From contig DATFOS010000079.1 of NCBI GenBank assembly GCA_035265325.1, positions 1-8,513 on the forward strand: a stretch of DNA of 8,513 bases, given 5' to 3'. The DNA comes from DATCLS01 sp035265325. Lineage in GTDB: Bacteria > Actinomycetota > Acidimicrobiia > Acidimicrobiales > VFJN01. This document shows, piece after piece, positions 1 to 5,231 of this stretch. A program made the position numbers and the translations under genes. The notes under the pieces were generated by a model. That model had not been told where the DNA came from. It saw only the letters and a list, made by a program, of their open reading frames with translations, and searched no databases. The first letter of the stretch is position 1, and every line of letters starts with the position of its first letter.

Positions 1-383
1 CCCGCGTGGTGCTGAACCCGGCGCCGGTGCCCGAGGGCGTCGAGCGCCTGCTGGCCCTCGCCGACGTCGTGGTGGCGAACGAGGGCGAGGCGGAGGCGCT
101 CGGCCTGCGGCCGGACGGCGACGTGGTGGTGACGCTCGGCGACGACGGCGTGCGGGTGCGCGGCCGCGACCTGCTCGCCTACGCGGCCACGGTCCGGGAC
201 CCCACGGGCGCCGGCGACGCCTTCGTCGGCGGGCTGGCCGTGGCGCTGTCCGAGGGCGCCGACCTGGTCGACGCCTGCGGGCTCGGGGCGGCCGCCGGCT
301 CGTGCGCGGTCGAGGTCGTGGGCGCCGAGCCGTCGTTCCCCACCCGTGCCGCGGCCGAGGCCCGCCGGGCCGGTGGTGGCTGA
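1..383 (+). CDS. Ribokinase-like PfkB carbohydrate kinase, C-terminal part
   Basis: This is the 3' end of a gene that begins before the window; the frame is open from base 3 and ends in TGA at 381-383. PfkB-family kinases phosphorylate a sugar or nucleoside hydroxyl with ATP in the cytoplasm. Three marks are visible: LNPAP near the start, as in ribokinases; NEGEAEAL (about bases 78-101), matching the ribokinase N-E-x-E motif; and the PfkB signature 2, DPTGAGDAF, whose Asp (codon 216-218) is the expected catalytic base and whose GAG forms the anion hole. The usual Asp-Thr of the motif reads Asp-Pro-Thr here. About 127 residues of a usual 300 or so are present. The substrate cannot be fixed from this part; ribose is most likely from the NPAP and NE motifs, but a related sugar or nucleoside is possible. 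The VOC gene starts 22 nt downstream and may be co-transcribed. Confidence 0.9.
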   Translation, partial: RVVLNPAPVPEGVERLLALADVVVANEGEAEALGLRPDGDVVVTLGDDGVRVRGRDLLAYAATVRDPTGAGDAFVGGLAVALSEGADLVDACGLGAAAGSCAVEVVGAEPSFPTRAAAEARRAGGG

Positions 384-405
384 CGGCCACGGATACGGTT
401 CAGGG

Positions 406-849
406 ATGCTCGCCCGACCGCGGTGGACCCACGTCGCCCTGCCCGTCGGTGACCTCGACCGGTCGGTGGCCTGGTACCAGCGCTACACACCGCTGGCGCT
501 GCTCGACGCCCGGCGCGACGCCGACGGCCGGGCCGCCTGGCTGGCGCACGAGGGGCAGGTCGAGAACCCGTTCGTCCTGGTCCTGGTCATGTTCGACGCC
601 GACCGCGGCACCCCGCAGCCGCAGCTGGCGCCGTTCGCACACCTGGGCATCGAGGTCCCCGAGCGGGCCGACGTCGACCGTCTCGCCGACGAGGCCCGCG
701 CCGAGGGCTGCCTGGCGTGGGAGCCGACCGACGTCGGCCCGCCGGTCGGCTACGTGTGCGCCCTCCACGACCCCGACGGCAACGTGATCGAGATCAGCCA
801 CGACCAGGGCGTCCACGCCAAGGTCCTGGAGGTGTGGGGCAAGGACTGA
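406..849 (+). CDS. VOC (glyoxalase/bleomycin-resistance fold) family protein
   Basis: A 147-residue protein with the vicinal-oxygen-chelate fold of two beta-alpha-beta-beta-beta units. The first unit opens with WTHVALPVGDLDRSVAWYQ (residues 7-25), the second with AHLGIEVP (78-85), and it closes with DPDGNVIEIS (122-131), the typical last strand. His9, His79 and Glu129 sit where VOC enzymes place metal ligands, so metal binding looks intact. Family members include glyoxalase I, extradiol dioxygenases, epimerases and drug-binding proteins; the exact reaction cannot be told from this sequence. I chose the ATG at 406 because the domain begins a few residues later; an in-frame ATG or GTG further upstream would overlap the kinase gene. 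The ribosome binding site is weak. The gene converges with the ccdA-like gene and its last codons form half of a shared hairpin. Confidence 0.85.
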   Translation: MLARPRWTHVALPVGDLDRSVAWYQRYTPLALLDARRDADGRAAWLAHEGQVENPFVLVLVMFDADRGTPQPQLAPFAHLGIEVPERADVDRLADEARAEGCLAWEPTDVGPPVGYVCALHDPDGNVIEISHDQGVHAKVLEVWGKD

Positions 850-869
850 GGCCCCGGGGTCAGTCCTTG
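840..869. terminator. Shared bidirectional hairpin between two convergent genes
   Basis: The arms caaggactga (840-849) and tcagtccttg (860-869) are perfect 10-bp complements around a ggccccgggg loop that could pair further within itself. The hairpin contains the stop codons of both flanking genes: AAG GAC TGA is the end of each, read from opposite strands. There is no clear U-tract on either side, so termination in both directions is inferred from the position and symmetry. Confidence 0.6.
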
Positions 870-1756
870 GGGTCTGTGGCGGCCGGGGAGGCGCCGGTGG
901 CGGTGCCGCGGCGGGCGTGGAGGCCGACGGCGAGGGCGGCGAGCGCCACCGCCAGGAACACGGCGATGCGGACGGCGCCGACCTCGTTCACCCAGGCGGT
1001 GATGTCGTACGACCAGCCCGTGACCGTGTCGGTGATGCCGGAGTCGGGCGGGGTGCCCGACGCGCGGTACCTCTGCAGCTCGAGCGCCCCGTAGTAGGCG
1101 ACGTAGGCGCCGGCCAACGCCACCAGCCCGCCGGACACCCGGCTCACGTACTGCTGCGACCGGCGCAGCAGCCGGACCAGCGACGTCCGGGCCAGCGCGA
1201 TCGTCACCGTCAGGGCGGTGAGCACGATCGTCATCCCGAGGCCGTAGACGCCGAACACGGCGATGCCGTCCACCAGTGACTGGCGCTCGATCGTCCCGGC
1301 CACGGCCGTCAGGAACAGCGGCAGCGTGCAGCCGATCGACGCCACCGCGTAGGACACGCCGAACACGAACATCGAGCGCACCGTGCGCGACCGGCCGCCC
1401 CGGTCGAGCTTGGGGAGTCGGGCCGACCACTCGAAGCCGGCCACCATCGCCACGCCCAGCACCAGCAGGGCGAGCCCGATCACGACCGAGACCCACGGCA
1501 TGTTCTCGTAGACGAGGCGGTCGTCGACCGTCCGCACGATCGTCCCGGCCACGGCGAAGACGGCCAGGAAGCCGGCCGAGACCGCCAGCGCCACCCGCAG
1601 CGCCTGGCCCGCCCCGGCCCGGGCGTCGGCCGGCGAACGGGCGTCCTCGACGCCCAGGAAGTACGACAGGTAGGCCGGCAGCATGGCGAACCCGCACGGG
1701 TTCACCGTGGCCACCATGCCCATGGCGAGGTACAGGGCGAAGGGGCCCTCGATCAC
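860..1756 (-). CDS. ccdA: CcdA/DsbD-type thiol-disulfide membrane transporter
   Basis: A 298-residue integral membrane protein of the CcdA/DsbD-beta family. It carries electrons from cytoplasmic thioredoxin across the membrane to extracytoplasmic thiol proteins, for cytochrome c maturation or oxidative repair. The hallmark NPCGFAMLPAYLSYFLG lies at residues 19-35, with the first redox cysteine at 21; the partner cysteine is Cys143 in ASIGCTLPLFLTAVAG. Hydrophobic segments occur near 7-33, 55-75, 88-107, 128-152, 164-188, 205-224 and 264-281. The seventh, reached through a polar loop of about 38 residues, is beyond the usual six of CcdA, so the protein is longer than typical members (about 240). 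The start is a GTG with a GAGGGG-like ribosome site. It lies 24 nt after the TlpA-like gene on the same strand, its natural electron acceptor. No c-type cytochrome gene is in view. Confidence 0.9.
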   Translation of the reverse strand: MIEGPFALYLAMGMVATVNPCGFAMLPAYLSYFLGVEDARSPADARAGAGQALRVALAVSAGFLAVFAVAGTIVRTVDDRLVYENMPWVSVVIGLALLVLGVAMVAGFEWSARLPKLDRGGRSRTVRSMFVFGVSYAVASIGCTLPLFLTAVAGTIERQSLVDGIAVFGVYGLGMTIVLTALTVTIALARTSLVRLLRRSQQYVSRVSGGLVALAGAYVAYYGALELQRYRASGTPPDSGITDTVTGWSYDITAWVNEVGAVRIAVFLAVALAALAVGLHARRGTATGASPAATDPKD

Positions 1757-1780
1757 GCCGGGCCCCTCATGCGACGCCGC

Positions 1781-2374
1781 TCACGCCGGCACGCCCAGGA
1801 GGTCGGTGATGCGCGTCCGCAGCTCGGACTCGTCCAGCTGGCGGCTCTCGACGCTCACGACCTCGCCCTCGGCGTCGATGAACACGGTCGTGGGCATCTG
1901 GATGCCACCGAAGAACGTGATGGCACTGCCGTCGGAATCGGCGTAGGTCGGGTACGTCACGCCTGTCTCGTCGACCATGGCGACGGCGCGCTCGAGGTTC
2001 GTCTCGGCGATGTTCAGGCCCACGAAGGTGACCTGGTCGCCCACCGACTGGCTGACGGCCTCGAGGTCGGGCATCTCCTCGAAGCAGGGATCGCACCACG
2101 AGGCGAAGAAGTTGAGGACGACCGGCCGCTCGCCCAGGTAGTCGCCGAGCACGGCCTCCTCGCCGCGTTCGCCGAGCGCCGCCAGGCGGACCTCGGCGGT
2201 CGAGGCGGGCAGCGGGCCGGTCTCCTGCAACGGCAGGGACGCCCCGTCGAGGCCGGGGACGTCCTCCCCACCGCCGTCGTCGTCGCCGAAGACGGCGTAC
2301 ACCCCCACGGCCGACACCGCGGCGAGCAGGGTGCACAACACGACGGGGATCAGGGGGAAGCGGCGTGCAGCCAC
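1781..2374 (-). CDS. TlpA/ResA-like membrane-anchored thioredoxin
   Basis: A 197-residue thiol-disulfide oxidoreductase predicted to face outside, anchored by one N-terminal hydrophobic segment (about residues 7-28). A low-complexity Asp/Gly linker (about 30-42) leads to a thioredoxin fold. The active site is FFASWCDPCFEEMPDLE, with the redox pair Cys94 and Cys97, and the cis-proline loop is QMPTTVFID. The W-C-x-P-C signature and length fit TlpA, ResA and DsbE, which reduce apocytochrome c or other exported thiols. The CcdA-type gene downstream would supply reductant, so the two form one redox unit. I chose the GTG at 2372-2374 because it places the basic residues and membrane segment at the N-terminus. 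The open frame continues much further upstream, but that part is low-complexity and runs through a perfect hairpin. The ribosome site is poor. Confidence 0.88.
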   Translation of the reverse strand: MAARRFPLIPVVLCTLLAAVSAVGVYAVFGDDDGGGEDVPGLDGASLPLQETGPLPASTAEVRLAALGERGEEAVLGDYLGERPVVLNFFASWCDPCFEEMPDLEAVSQSVGDQVTFVGLNIAETNLERAVAMVDETGVTYPTYADSDGSAITFFGGIQMPTTVFIDAEGEVVSVESRQLDESELRTRITDLLGVPA

Positions 2375-2400
2375 GCCGAGCAACGGTACCGGGGCCTGGA

Positions 2401-2438
2401 CGGGCCGGTGGCATCGAGGGGGTGATGCCACCGGCCCG
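2401..2438. terminator. Perfect 15-bp hairpin upstream of the TlpA-like gene
   Basis: The arms cgggccggtggcatc (2401-2415) and gatgccaccggcccg (2424-2438) are perfect complements with an 8-nt loop. It ends 27 nt upstream of the thioredoxin start on the minus strand. There is no U-tract on either side, so it may be a GC-rich terminator without one, a leader attenuator or a translation-control stem. The stem itself is certain; the role is not. Confidence 0.45.
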
Positions 2439-2651
2439 CGTTCCCTGGCCATGGACGGGCCCGATCGGCTCCGACACGGCCTGCCGCCCCGGGCAATCCG
2501 GGTCGGGGCCGACGTCGGCGAGGGGGACGCCGCCGCCACGCGGCCATCCCCGACGGGACGTACCGGGCGCCGGCACCACCACCAGGCCGTGGGCGCCGCT
2601 GCCGTCGCGGCACCTCCGGTCACGAGGCCTCGACCGTCCCGGCCACTGCCT

Positions 2652-2685
2652 GCCGGGGGCACCACCGCCGCGTGGTGCCCCCGGC
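2652..2685. terminator. Perfect 14-bp hairpin downstream of whiB7
   Basis: The arms gccgggggcaccac (2652-2665) and gtggtgcccccggc (2672-2685) are perfect complements with a 6-nt loop. It lies about 110 nt after the whiB7 stop codon in the direction of that gene, which makes it a reasonable terminator for whiB7. As with many high-GC terminators there is no U-run after the stem. Confidence 0.5.
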
Positions 2686-2795
2686 GCTCCTCACTGCATT
2701 CGCCGCTGTGCCGGGAGCAGGTGCCTGGGGGGAGGTACCAGCCCGATCGTCGCAGCTAGCAGTTTTGGCTCACGGCGTGGGACGGGCCCGAGGAC

Positions 2796-3218
2796 TCACG
2801 CGATGCGGATCACGGCCACGTCTCGCAGGTGCTCGGGGATCGGGACCTCGGGGAGCTCGTCCTCGGGTCGCGGGGTCTTGGGCGGACGGCCCCTCCGCCT
2901 CTTGCTGGCAAGGATCTTGCCGTTGAGGAAGAGCTGGCCACCCCAGACACCCCACGGCTCCCGCCGTTCGAGCGCCCCTTCGAGGCAGGGGATGAGCGCC
3001 GGGCACGTTGCACAGATGTGCTTCGCCCGGGCGATGTCCTGGAGCTCCTCGCTGAAGAACATCTCGGCGAGCCGACCGCTGCCGTCGTTGCAGCGAGCGT
3101 GCGCCCACCAGCTGTCCTCGACGAGGAGCTCGGGCCTTGGCTCGTCGGTGTCGCCGTCGAGCCCAGGTGATCGGTCGGGGGTTGATTCCTCGGTGTCGGG
3201 CGAGAGTTGGGCGAACAT
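2796..3218 (-). CDS. whiB7: WhiB7-type iron-sulfur transcription regulator with AT-hook
   Basis: A 140-residue WhiB-like protein. The four cluster cysteines are Cys43, Cys69, Cys72 and Cys78 (C-x25-C-x2-C-x5-C), followed by the G-V-W-G-G turn at 90-94 within EPWGVWGGQLF and an AT-hook KRRRGRPPK at 106-114. The EPWGVWGG stretch followed some 12 residues later by K-R-x-R-G-R-P is the WhiB7 (WblC) arrangement. WhiB7 binds a 4Fe-4S cluster, pairs with the primary sigma factor and uses the AT-hook to bind AT-rich DNA beside the -35 element, switching on intrinsic antibiotic-resistance genes. It differs from the compact mycobacterial protein (about 90 residues) in an acidic N-terminal extension (about 1-38) and a 26-residue C-terminal tail. 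The ATG at 3216-3218 has a good ribosome site (agaggaagg about 10 nt upstream). A terminator and an upstream ORF lie in its leader. Confidence 0.9.
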   Translation of the reverse strand: MFAQLSPDTEESTPDRSPGLDGDTDEPRPELLVEDSWWAHARCNDGSGRLAEMFFSEELQDIARAKHICATCPALIPCLEGALERREPWGVWGGQLFLNGKILASKRRRGRPPKTPRPEDELPEVPIPEHLRDVAVIRIA

Positions 3219-3259
3219 CTGCCCTTGCCTTCCTCTAGTGAGCGGATCTCGTATCGGGG

Positions 3260-3300
3260 GCGGAAAAGCAGAAAGGCCGTCGGGTTGTCCCGACGGCCTT
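3260..3300 (-). terminator. Intrinsic terminator in the whiB7 leader (attenuator)
   Basis: On the minus strand the arms aaggccgtcggg (3300-3289) and cccgacggcctt (3284-3273) pair perfectly over 12 bp with a 4-nt loop, followed by a U-rich run (tctgctttt) down to about 3264. It is oriented with whiB7 and ends 42 nt before its start codon, so it stops transcription before the gene. The plus strand has no U-run after the stem. Its place inside the leader marks it as an attenuator and not as the end of another gene. Confidence 0.85.
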
Positions 3301-3359
3301 CCGGTGGTGGTGCGCTGCGTGCGCCTGATCGATGTCAGGGTGAGCGCTCCGGAAGCCGT
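3293..3359 (-). promoter_or_regulatory. Candidate antiterminator in the whiB7 leader
   Basis: On the minus strand acggcttccgg (3359-3349) can pair with ccggaaggccgt (3304-3293): 11 base pairs with a single bulged G. The second arm contains the first eight bases of the terminator's 5' arm, so the two stems exclude each other. The first arm lies within the last codons of the upstream ORF (the Pro-Arg-Leu-Pro-Glu codons), and the loop holds its stop codon (3337-3335). A ribosome at that stop would cover most of the first arm and favour the terminator. A ribosome stalled earlier would leave it free and favour read-through. The pairing is visible; the switch is inferred. Confidence 0.65.
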
Positions 3360-3571
3360 GGGTTGGGTCGATCGGTGGTGAACACCGGGGACACCTGCCG
3401 GTACGTCGTCCACGCGACCCACTTCGCGGCCATCTGGACCTGAGCGGGCGCGTGGGCGGGCGCGATGGCGCGCGTCCCGATGTCGGTACCGGAAACGACG
3501 AGATGGACGGCACCGCCGTGACGCGCGGCGCCGGCCATGTGGCCGTTCTTCAGCGTGATGCCGCAGGTCAT
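3335..3571 (-). CDS. Upstream ORF in the whiB7 leader (leader peptide candidate)
   Basis: An ORF of 78 codons from the ATG at 3569-3571, with in-frame internal ATGs including one at 3431-3433 that would give 32 codons. Counting codons by hand, about 86% of the 78 end in G or C, against about 62% for the 45 codons of the same open frame just before this ATG. That step supports translation from here. A purine-rich ggaaagga lies upstream, but about 13-14 nt away, further than ideal. The product matches no family I know; it contains QMAAKWVAWTTYRQV and ends in RPNPRLPERSP. Its stop is 34 nt before the terminator stem, and its last codons form one arm of the antiterminator. Its likely job is to sense translation for whiB7 control, as the shorter leader ORFs of other actinobacterial whiB7 genes do. 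A functional small protein is not excluded. Confidence 0.55.
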   Translation of the reverse strand: MTCGITLKNGHMAGAARHGGAVHLVVSGTDIGTRAIAPAHAPAQVQMAAKWVAWTTYRQVSPVFTTDRPNPRLPERSP

Positions 3572-3703
3572 CGGAACGATTGCCGTCCTTTCCGTGAGAG
3601 CAAGGCCACCGCTGGCCCAACTCATTTCGTCTGCTGTGACCGACCGCCGCACCCGAGTGAGATCACCGCGGGCGTCGAGACGCTCGTCTTGCCTGAGAGA
3701 AGG

Positions 3704-3740
3704 CAACTACGGGACGCCCCGCTTCGTCAACGGATTATTA
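3704..3740 (-). promoter_or_regulatory. Candidate autoregulated whiB7 promoter
   Basis: On the minus strand the AT tract taataat (3740-3734) is followed by ccg and then the -35-like TTGACG (3730-3725). An AT-rich block 3 bp before the -35 hexamer is the arrangement described for WhiB7-bound promoters in mycobacteria. The -10 element is less clear: tagttg (3709-3704) is the best candidate but leaves only a 15-bp spacer. The AT tract overlaps the orn stop codon (TAA at 3740-3738), so the promoter sits at the very end of the preceding gene. Transcription from here gives a leader of about 480 nt. Confidence 0.55.
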
Positions 3741-4310
3741 CGAGATGGCGCTATTCGTGTGTTCGGCGGCAGCATCGGCCGCACGGAACACCTGCTCGCG
3801 GTAGTAGCGCAGCTCGTTCACGCTCTCGCGGATGTCGTCCAGCGCCCGGTGTGCGGCCGACTTCTTCGGGGCTGCCTCCACCACCTTCGGGTACCACCGG
3901 GCCGCCAGTTCCTTGACCGTCGACACGTCCACCGACCGGTAGTGGAGGTGGTTCTCGATGTCGGGCAGGTAGGCGGCGAGGAAGCGTCGGTCCGTCCCGA
4001 TCGAGTTGCCGCACAGCGGGACCGAGCGCACCTGGGGCACGTGGGCGCGGATGAACGCGAGCGTCTCGGCCCCCGCCTCCTCGAGCGTGACGGTCGATGC
4101 CGCGATGGCCCGGGTCAGGCCGCTGCGGCCGTGCATCTCGCGCACGACGTCGTCCATGGCGGCGATGGCGGCGGGCGGCTGGTGGACCACGAGGTCGGGC
4201 CCCTCGGCCACGATCGTGAGCTCGTCGTCGGTCACCAGGGTGGCGATCTCGACGATCACGTGGCGGGCCGGGTCGAGGCCGGTCATCTCGAGGTCCATCC
4301 ACACGAGCAC
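3738..4310 (-). CDS. orn: Oligoribonuclease (DEDDh 3'-5' exoribonuclease)
   Basis: A 190-residue Orn, the cytoplasmic exoribonuclease that finishes RNA decay by cutting short oligonucleotides to mononucleotides, including pGpG from cyclic di-GMP turnover. The DEDDh motifs are complete: Exo I WMDLEMTGLD with Asp6 and Glu8, Exo II GNSIGTDRRFL with Asp107, and Exo III HRALDDIRESVNEL with His154 and Asp158. Length and the H-R-A-L-D-D-I-R-E-S block are those of classic Orn, and not of DnaQ-type proofreading exonucleases. It starts at a GTG with a weak ribosome site. It is divergent from dut across a gap of 37 bases containing the palindrome ctatag, which could serve as a -10 element in either direction. 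The whiB7 promoter appears to overlap its stop codon. Confidence 0.96.
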   Translation of the reverse strand: MLVWMDLEMTGLDPARHVIVEIATLVTDDELTIVAEGPDLVVHQPPAAIAAMDDVVREMHGRSGLTRAIAASTVTLEEAGAETLAFIRAHVPQVRSVPLCGNSIGTDRRFLAAYLPDIENHLHYRSVDVSTVKELAARWYPKVVEAAPKKSAAHRALDDIRESVNELRYYREQVFRAADAAAEHTNSAIS

Positions 4311-4347
4311 GTCCCGGACCCTATAGGCGGCGCGACAAGATGGCGGA

Positions 4348-4785
4348 GTGTTGCGCGTGCTCGTGATCCGGCTCGATCCCGACCTGCCGCTGCCGGCCTA
4401 CGCCCGGCCCGGGGATGGCGGCGCCGACCTCCTGGCCCGGGAGGGCGCCAAGCTCCGGCGCGGCGGCGGCCGGCGGCTCGTGCCCACCGGTATCGCGCTG
4501 GCCCTGCCGGTGGGGTACGCCGGTTTCGTCCAGCCCCGCAGCGGCCTGGCGACCCGTCACGGCGTCACCTGCCTCAACTCGCCCGGGCTGATCGACAGCG
4601 GGTACCGCGGCGAGGTCCACGTGGCGCTCGTCAACACCGACCCCCACTCGGACTACGAGGTACGCCGCGGCGACCGGATCGCCCAGCTCGTGATCCAGAG
4701 GGTCGAGCAGGCCGAGTTCGTGCCCGTCGAGTCGCTGGACGGGTCCGAGCGGGGGATCGGCGGCTTCGGCCACAGCGGCCGGTAG
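4348..4785 (+). CDS. dut: dUTP diphosphatase (trimeric dUTPase)
   Basis: A 145-residue homotrimeric dUTPase that hydrolyses dUTP to dUMP and pyrophosphate, keeping uracil out of DNA and feeding thymidylate synthesis. All five motifs are visible: I PGDGGADL (21-28), II PRSGLA (63-68), III GLIDSGYRGEVHVALVN (80-96) with the catalytic Asp83 and the uracil-stacking Tyr86, IV RGDRIAQLVI (107-116), and V RGIGGFGHSG (135-144), where the usual GSTG reads GHSG. The Phe of motif V that stacks on the base is present. The start is GTG at 4348 after ggcgga; a GTG at 4357 is also possible. The stop codon TAG directly abuts, with no spacer, the stop of the convergent RsbW-like gene. Confidence 0.96.
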   Translation: MLRVLVIRLDPDLPLPAYARPGDGGADLLAREGAKLRRGGGRRLVPTGIALALPVGYAGFVQPRSGLATRHGVTCLNSPGLIDSGYRGEVHVALVNTDPHSDYEVRRGDRIAQLVIQRVEQAEFVPVESLDGSERGIGGFGHSGR

Positions 4786-5199
4786 CTACTCGTCCTCGTC
4801 GTGGAGGTCGGTGCGCCGCTTGTGGAGGGTGATGCGGCGCTCGGTCGGCGCCACCTCCCACGTGTCGACGGTGCCGTCGAGGACCATCCGGGCCAGGTCC
4901 GGGACCTCCAGCTCCTCCGGGCCCGCGTCCGGCGCGTCGGTCACCTCGAGCTCGATCCACAGCCCGGTCCGCTCGACCACGTAGAGGACCTCGAGCCGCG
5001 GCACCTCCGTGCCGTTGGAGGCGCCGGTGCCGGCGAGCAGGGCGGTGGCCTCGTCGACGGCGAGCCGCAGCTGCTCGACCTCGCCGTAGCTGAAGCCCGC
5101 CCGGGTCGCGAGGCCGGCGGCGCTGACGCGCGTGATCCGGGCCGCCGCCGGTGTGGCAGGCACGGTCAGGCGTATCCGGTCGCCCTCGTCACTCTCCAC
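4786..5199 (-). CDS. RsbW/SpoIIAB-like GHKL-fold protein with degenerate ATP site
   Basis: A 137-residue protein resembling anti-sigma factor kinases of the RsbW/SpoIIAB type. The first half matches: ARITRVSAAGLATRAGFSYGE (20-40) leads into an N-box-like helix EQLRLAVDEATALL (42-55) with the conserved Glu50. The second half keeps the strand pattern WIELEVTD (81-88) and a final TERRITLHKRR (119-129). The Asn of the N-box (E-x3-N) is Leu54, however, and the Asp-x-Gly-x-Gly and Gly-rich lid motifs are replaced by acidic and hydrophobic residues. ATP binding and kinase activity are therefore doubtful; it may act by binding a partner. It starts with GTG and ends in an acidic tail. The ligase gene ends 32 nt before its start on the same strand, so they may share a transcript. 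No sigma factor or anti-anti-sigma gene is in view. Confidence 0.7.
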   Translation of the reverse strand: MESDEGDRIRLTVPATPAAARITRVSAAGLATRAGFSYGEVEQLRLAVDEATALLAGTGASNGTEVPRLEVLYVVERTGLWIELEVTDAPDAGPEELEVPDLARMVLDGTVDTWEVAPTERRITLHKRRTDLHDEDE

Positions 5200-5231
5200 T
5201 CGCGACGGAGCCTACGGCAGGGCACCAGGGG

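Larger units (their letters stand above)
2375..2795. other. Structured non-coding interval between whiB7 and the TlpA-like gene
   Basis: No gene is supported here. Open frames exist on both strands, but their translations are Pro/Arg/Gly-rich with no domain. Visible structure includes two long perfect hairpins (2401-2438 and 2652-2685), a 12-bp perfect palindrome gccgacgtcggc at 2508-2519, and a 6-bp stem (gccccg with cggggc) just before it. Both flanking genes are on the minus strand, so this holds the 3' end of the whiB7 transcript and the leader or promoter of the thioredoxin-ccdA unit. I could not match it to a riboswitch, SRP RNA, RNase P RNA or tmRNA. Confidence 0.5.

Noticed and set aside
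2375..2665. A longer N-terminus for the TlpA-like protein
   Set aside because: The frame stays open to 2665, but the added residues are low-complexity, lie before the membrane anchor and pass through a perfect 15-bp hairpin. The GTG at 2374 gives a normal anchored thioredoxin.
2640..2795. A cyclic di-GMP, cobalamin or cyclic di-AMP riboswitch
   Set aside because: Short fragments looked similar by eye, such as agctgcgacgatcgggctgg on the minus strand and gccactg on the plus strand, but the conserved cores and spacings do not fit. A covariance-model search would decide.
4311..4347. A firm promoter at the ctatag palindrome between orn and dut
   Set aside because: The -10-like match is plausible in both directions, but I found no convincing -35 element on either side, so I mention it only with orn.
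3537..4832. A long open frame on the plus strand (431 codons) across orn and dut
   Set aside because: It runs antisense to orn and out of frame in dut, both of which have complete catalytic motifs. Long spurious frames are expected in DNA this rich in GC, and the translation is Arg/Pro/Gly-rich with no domain.
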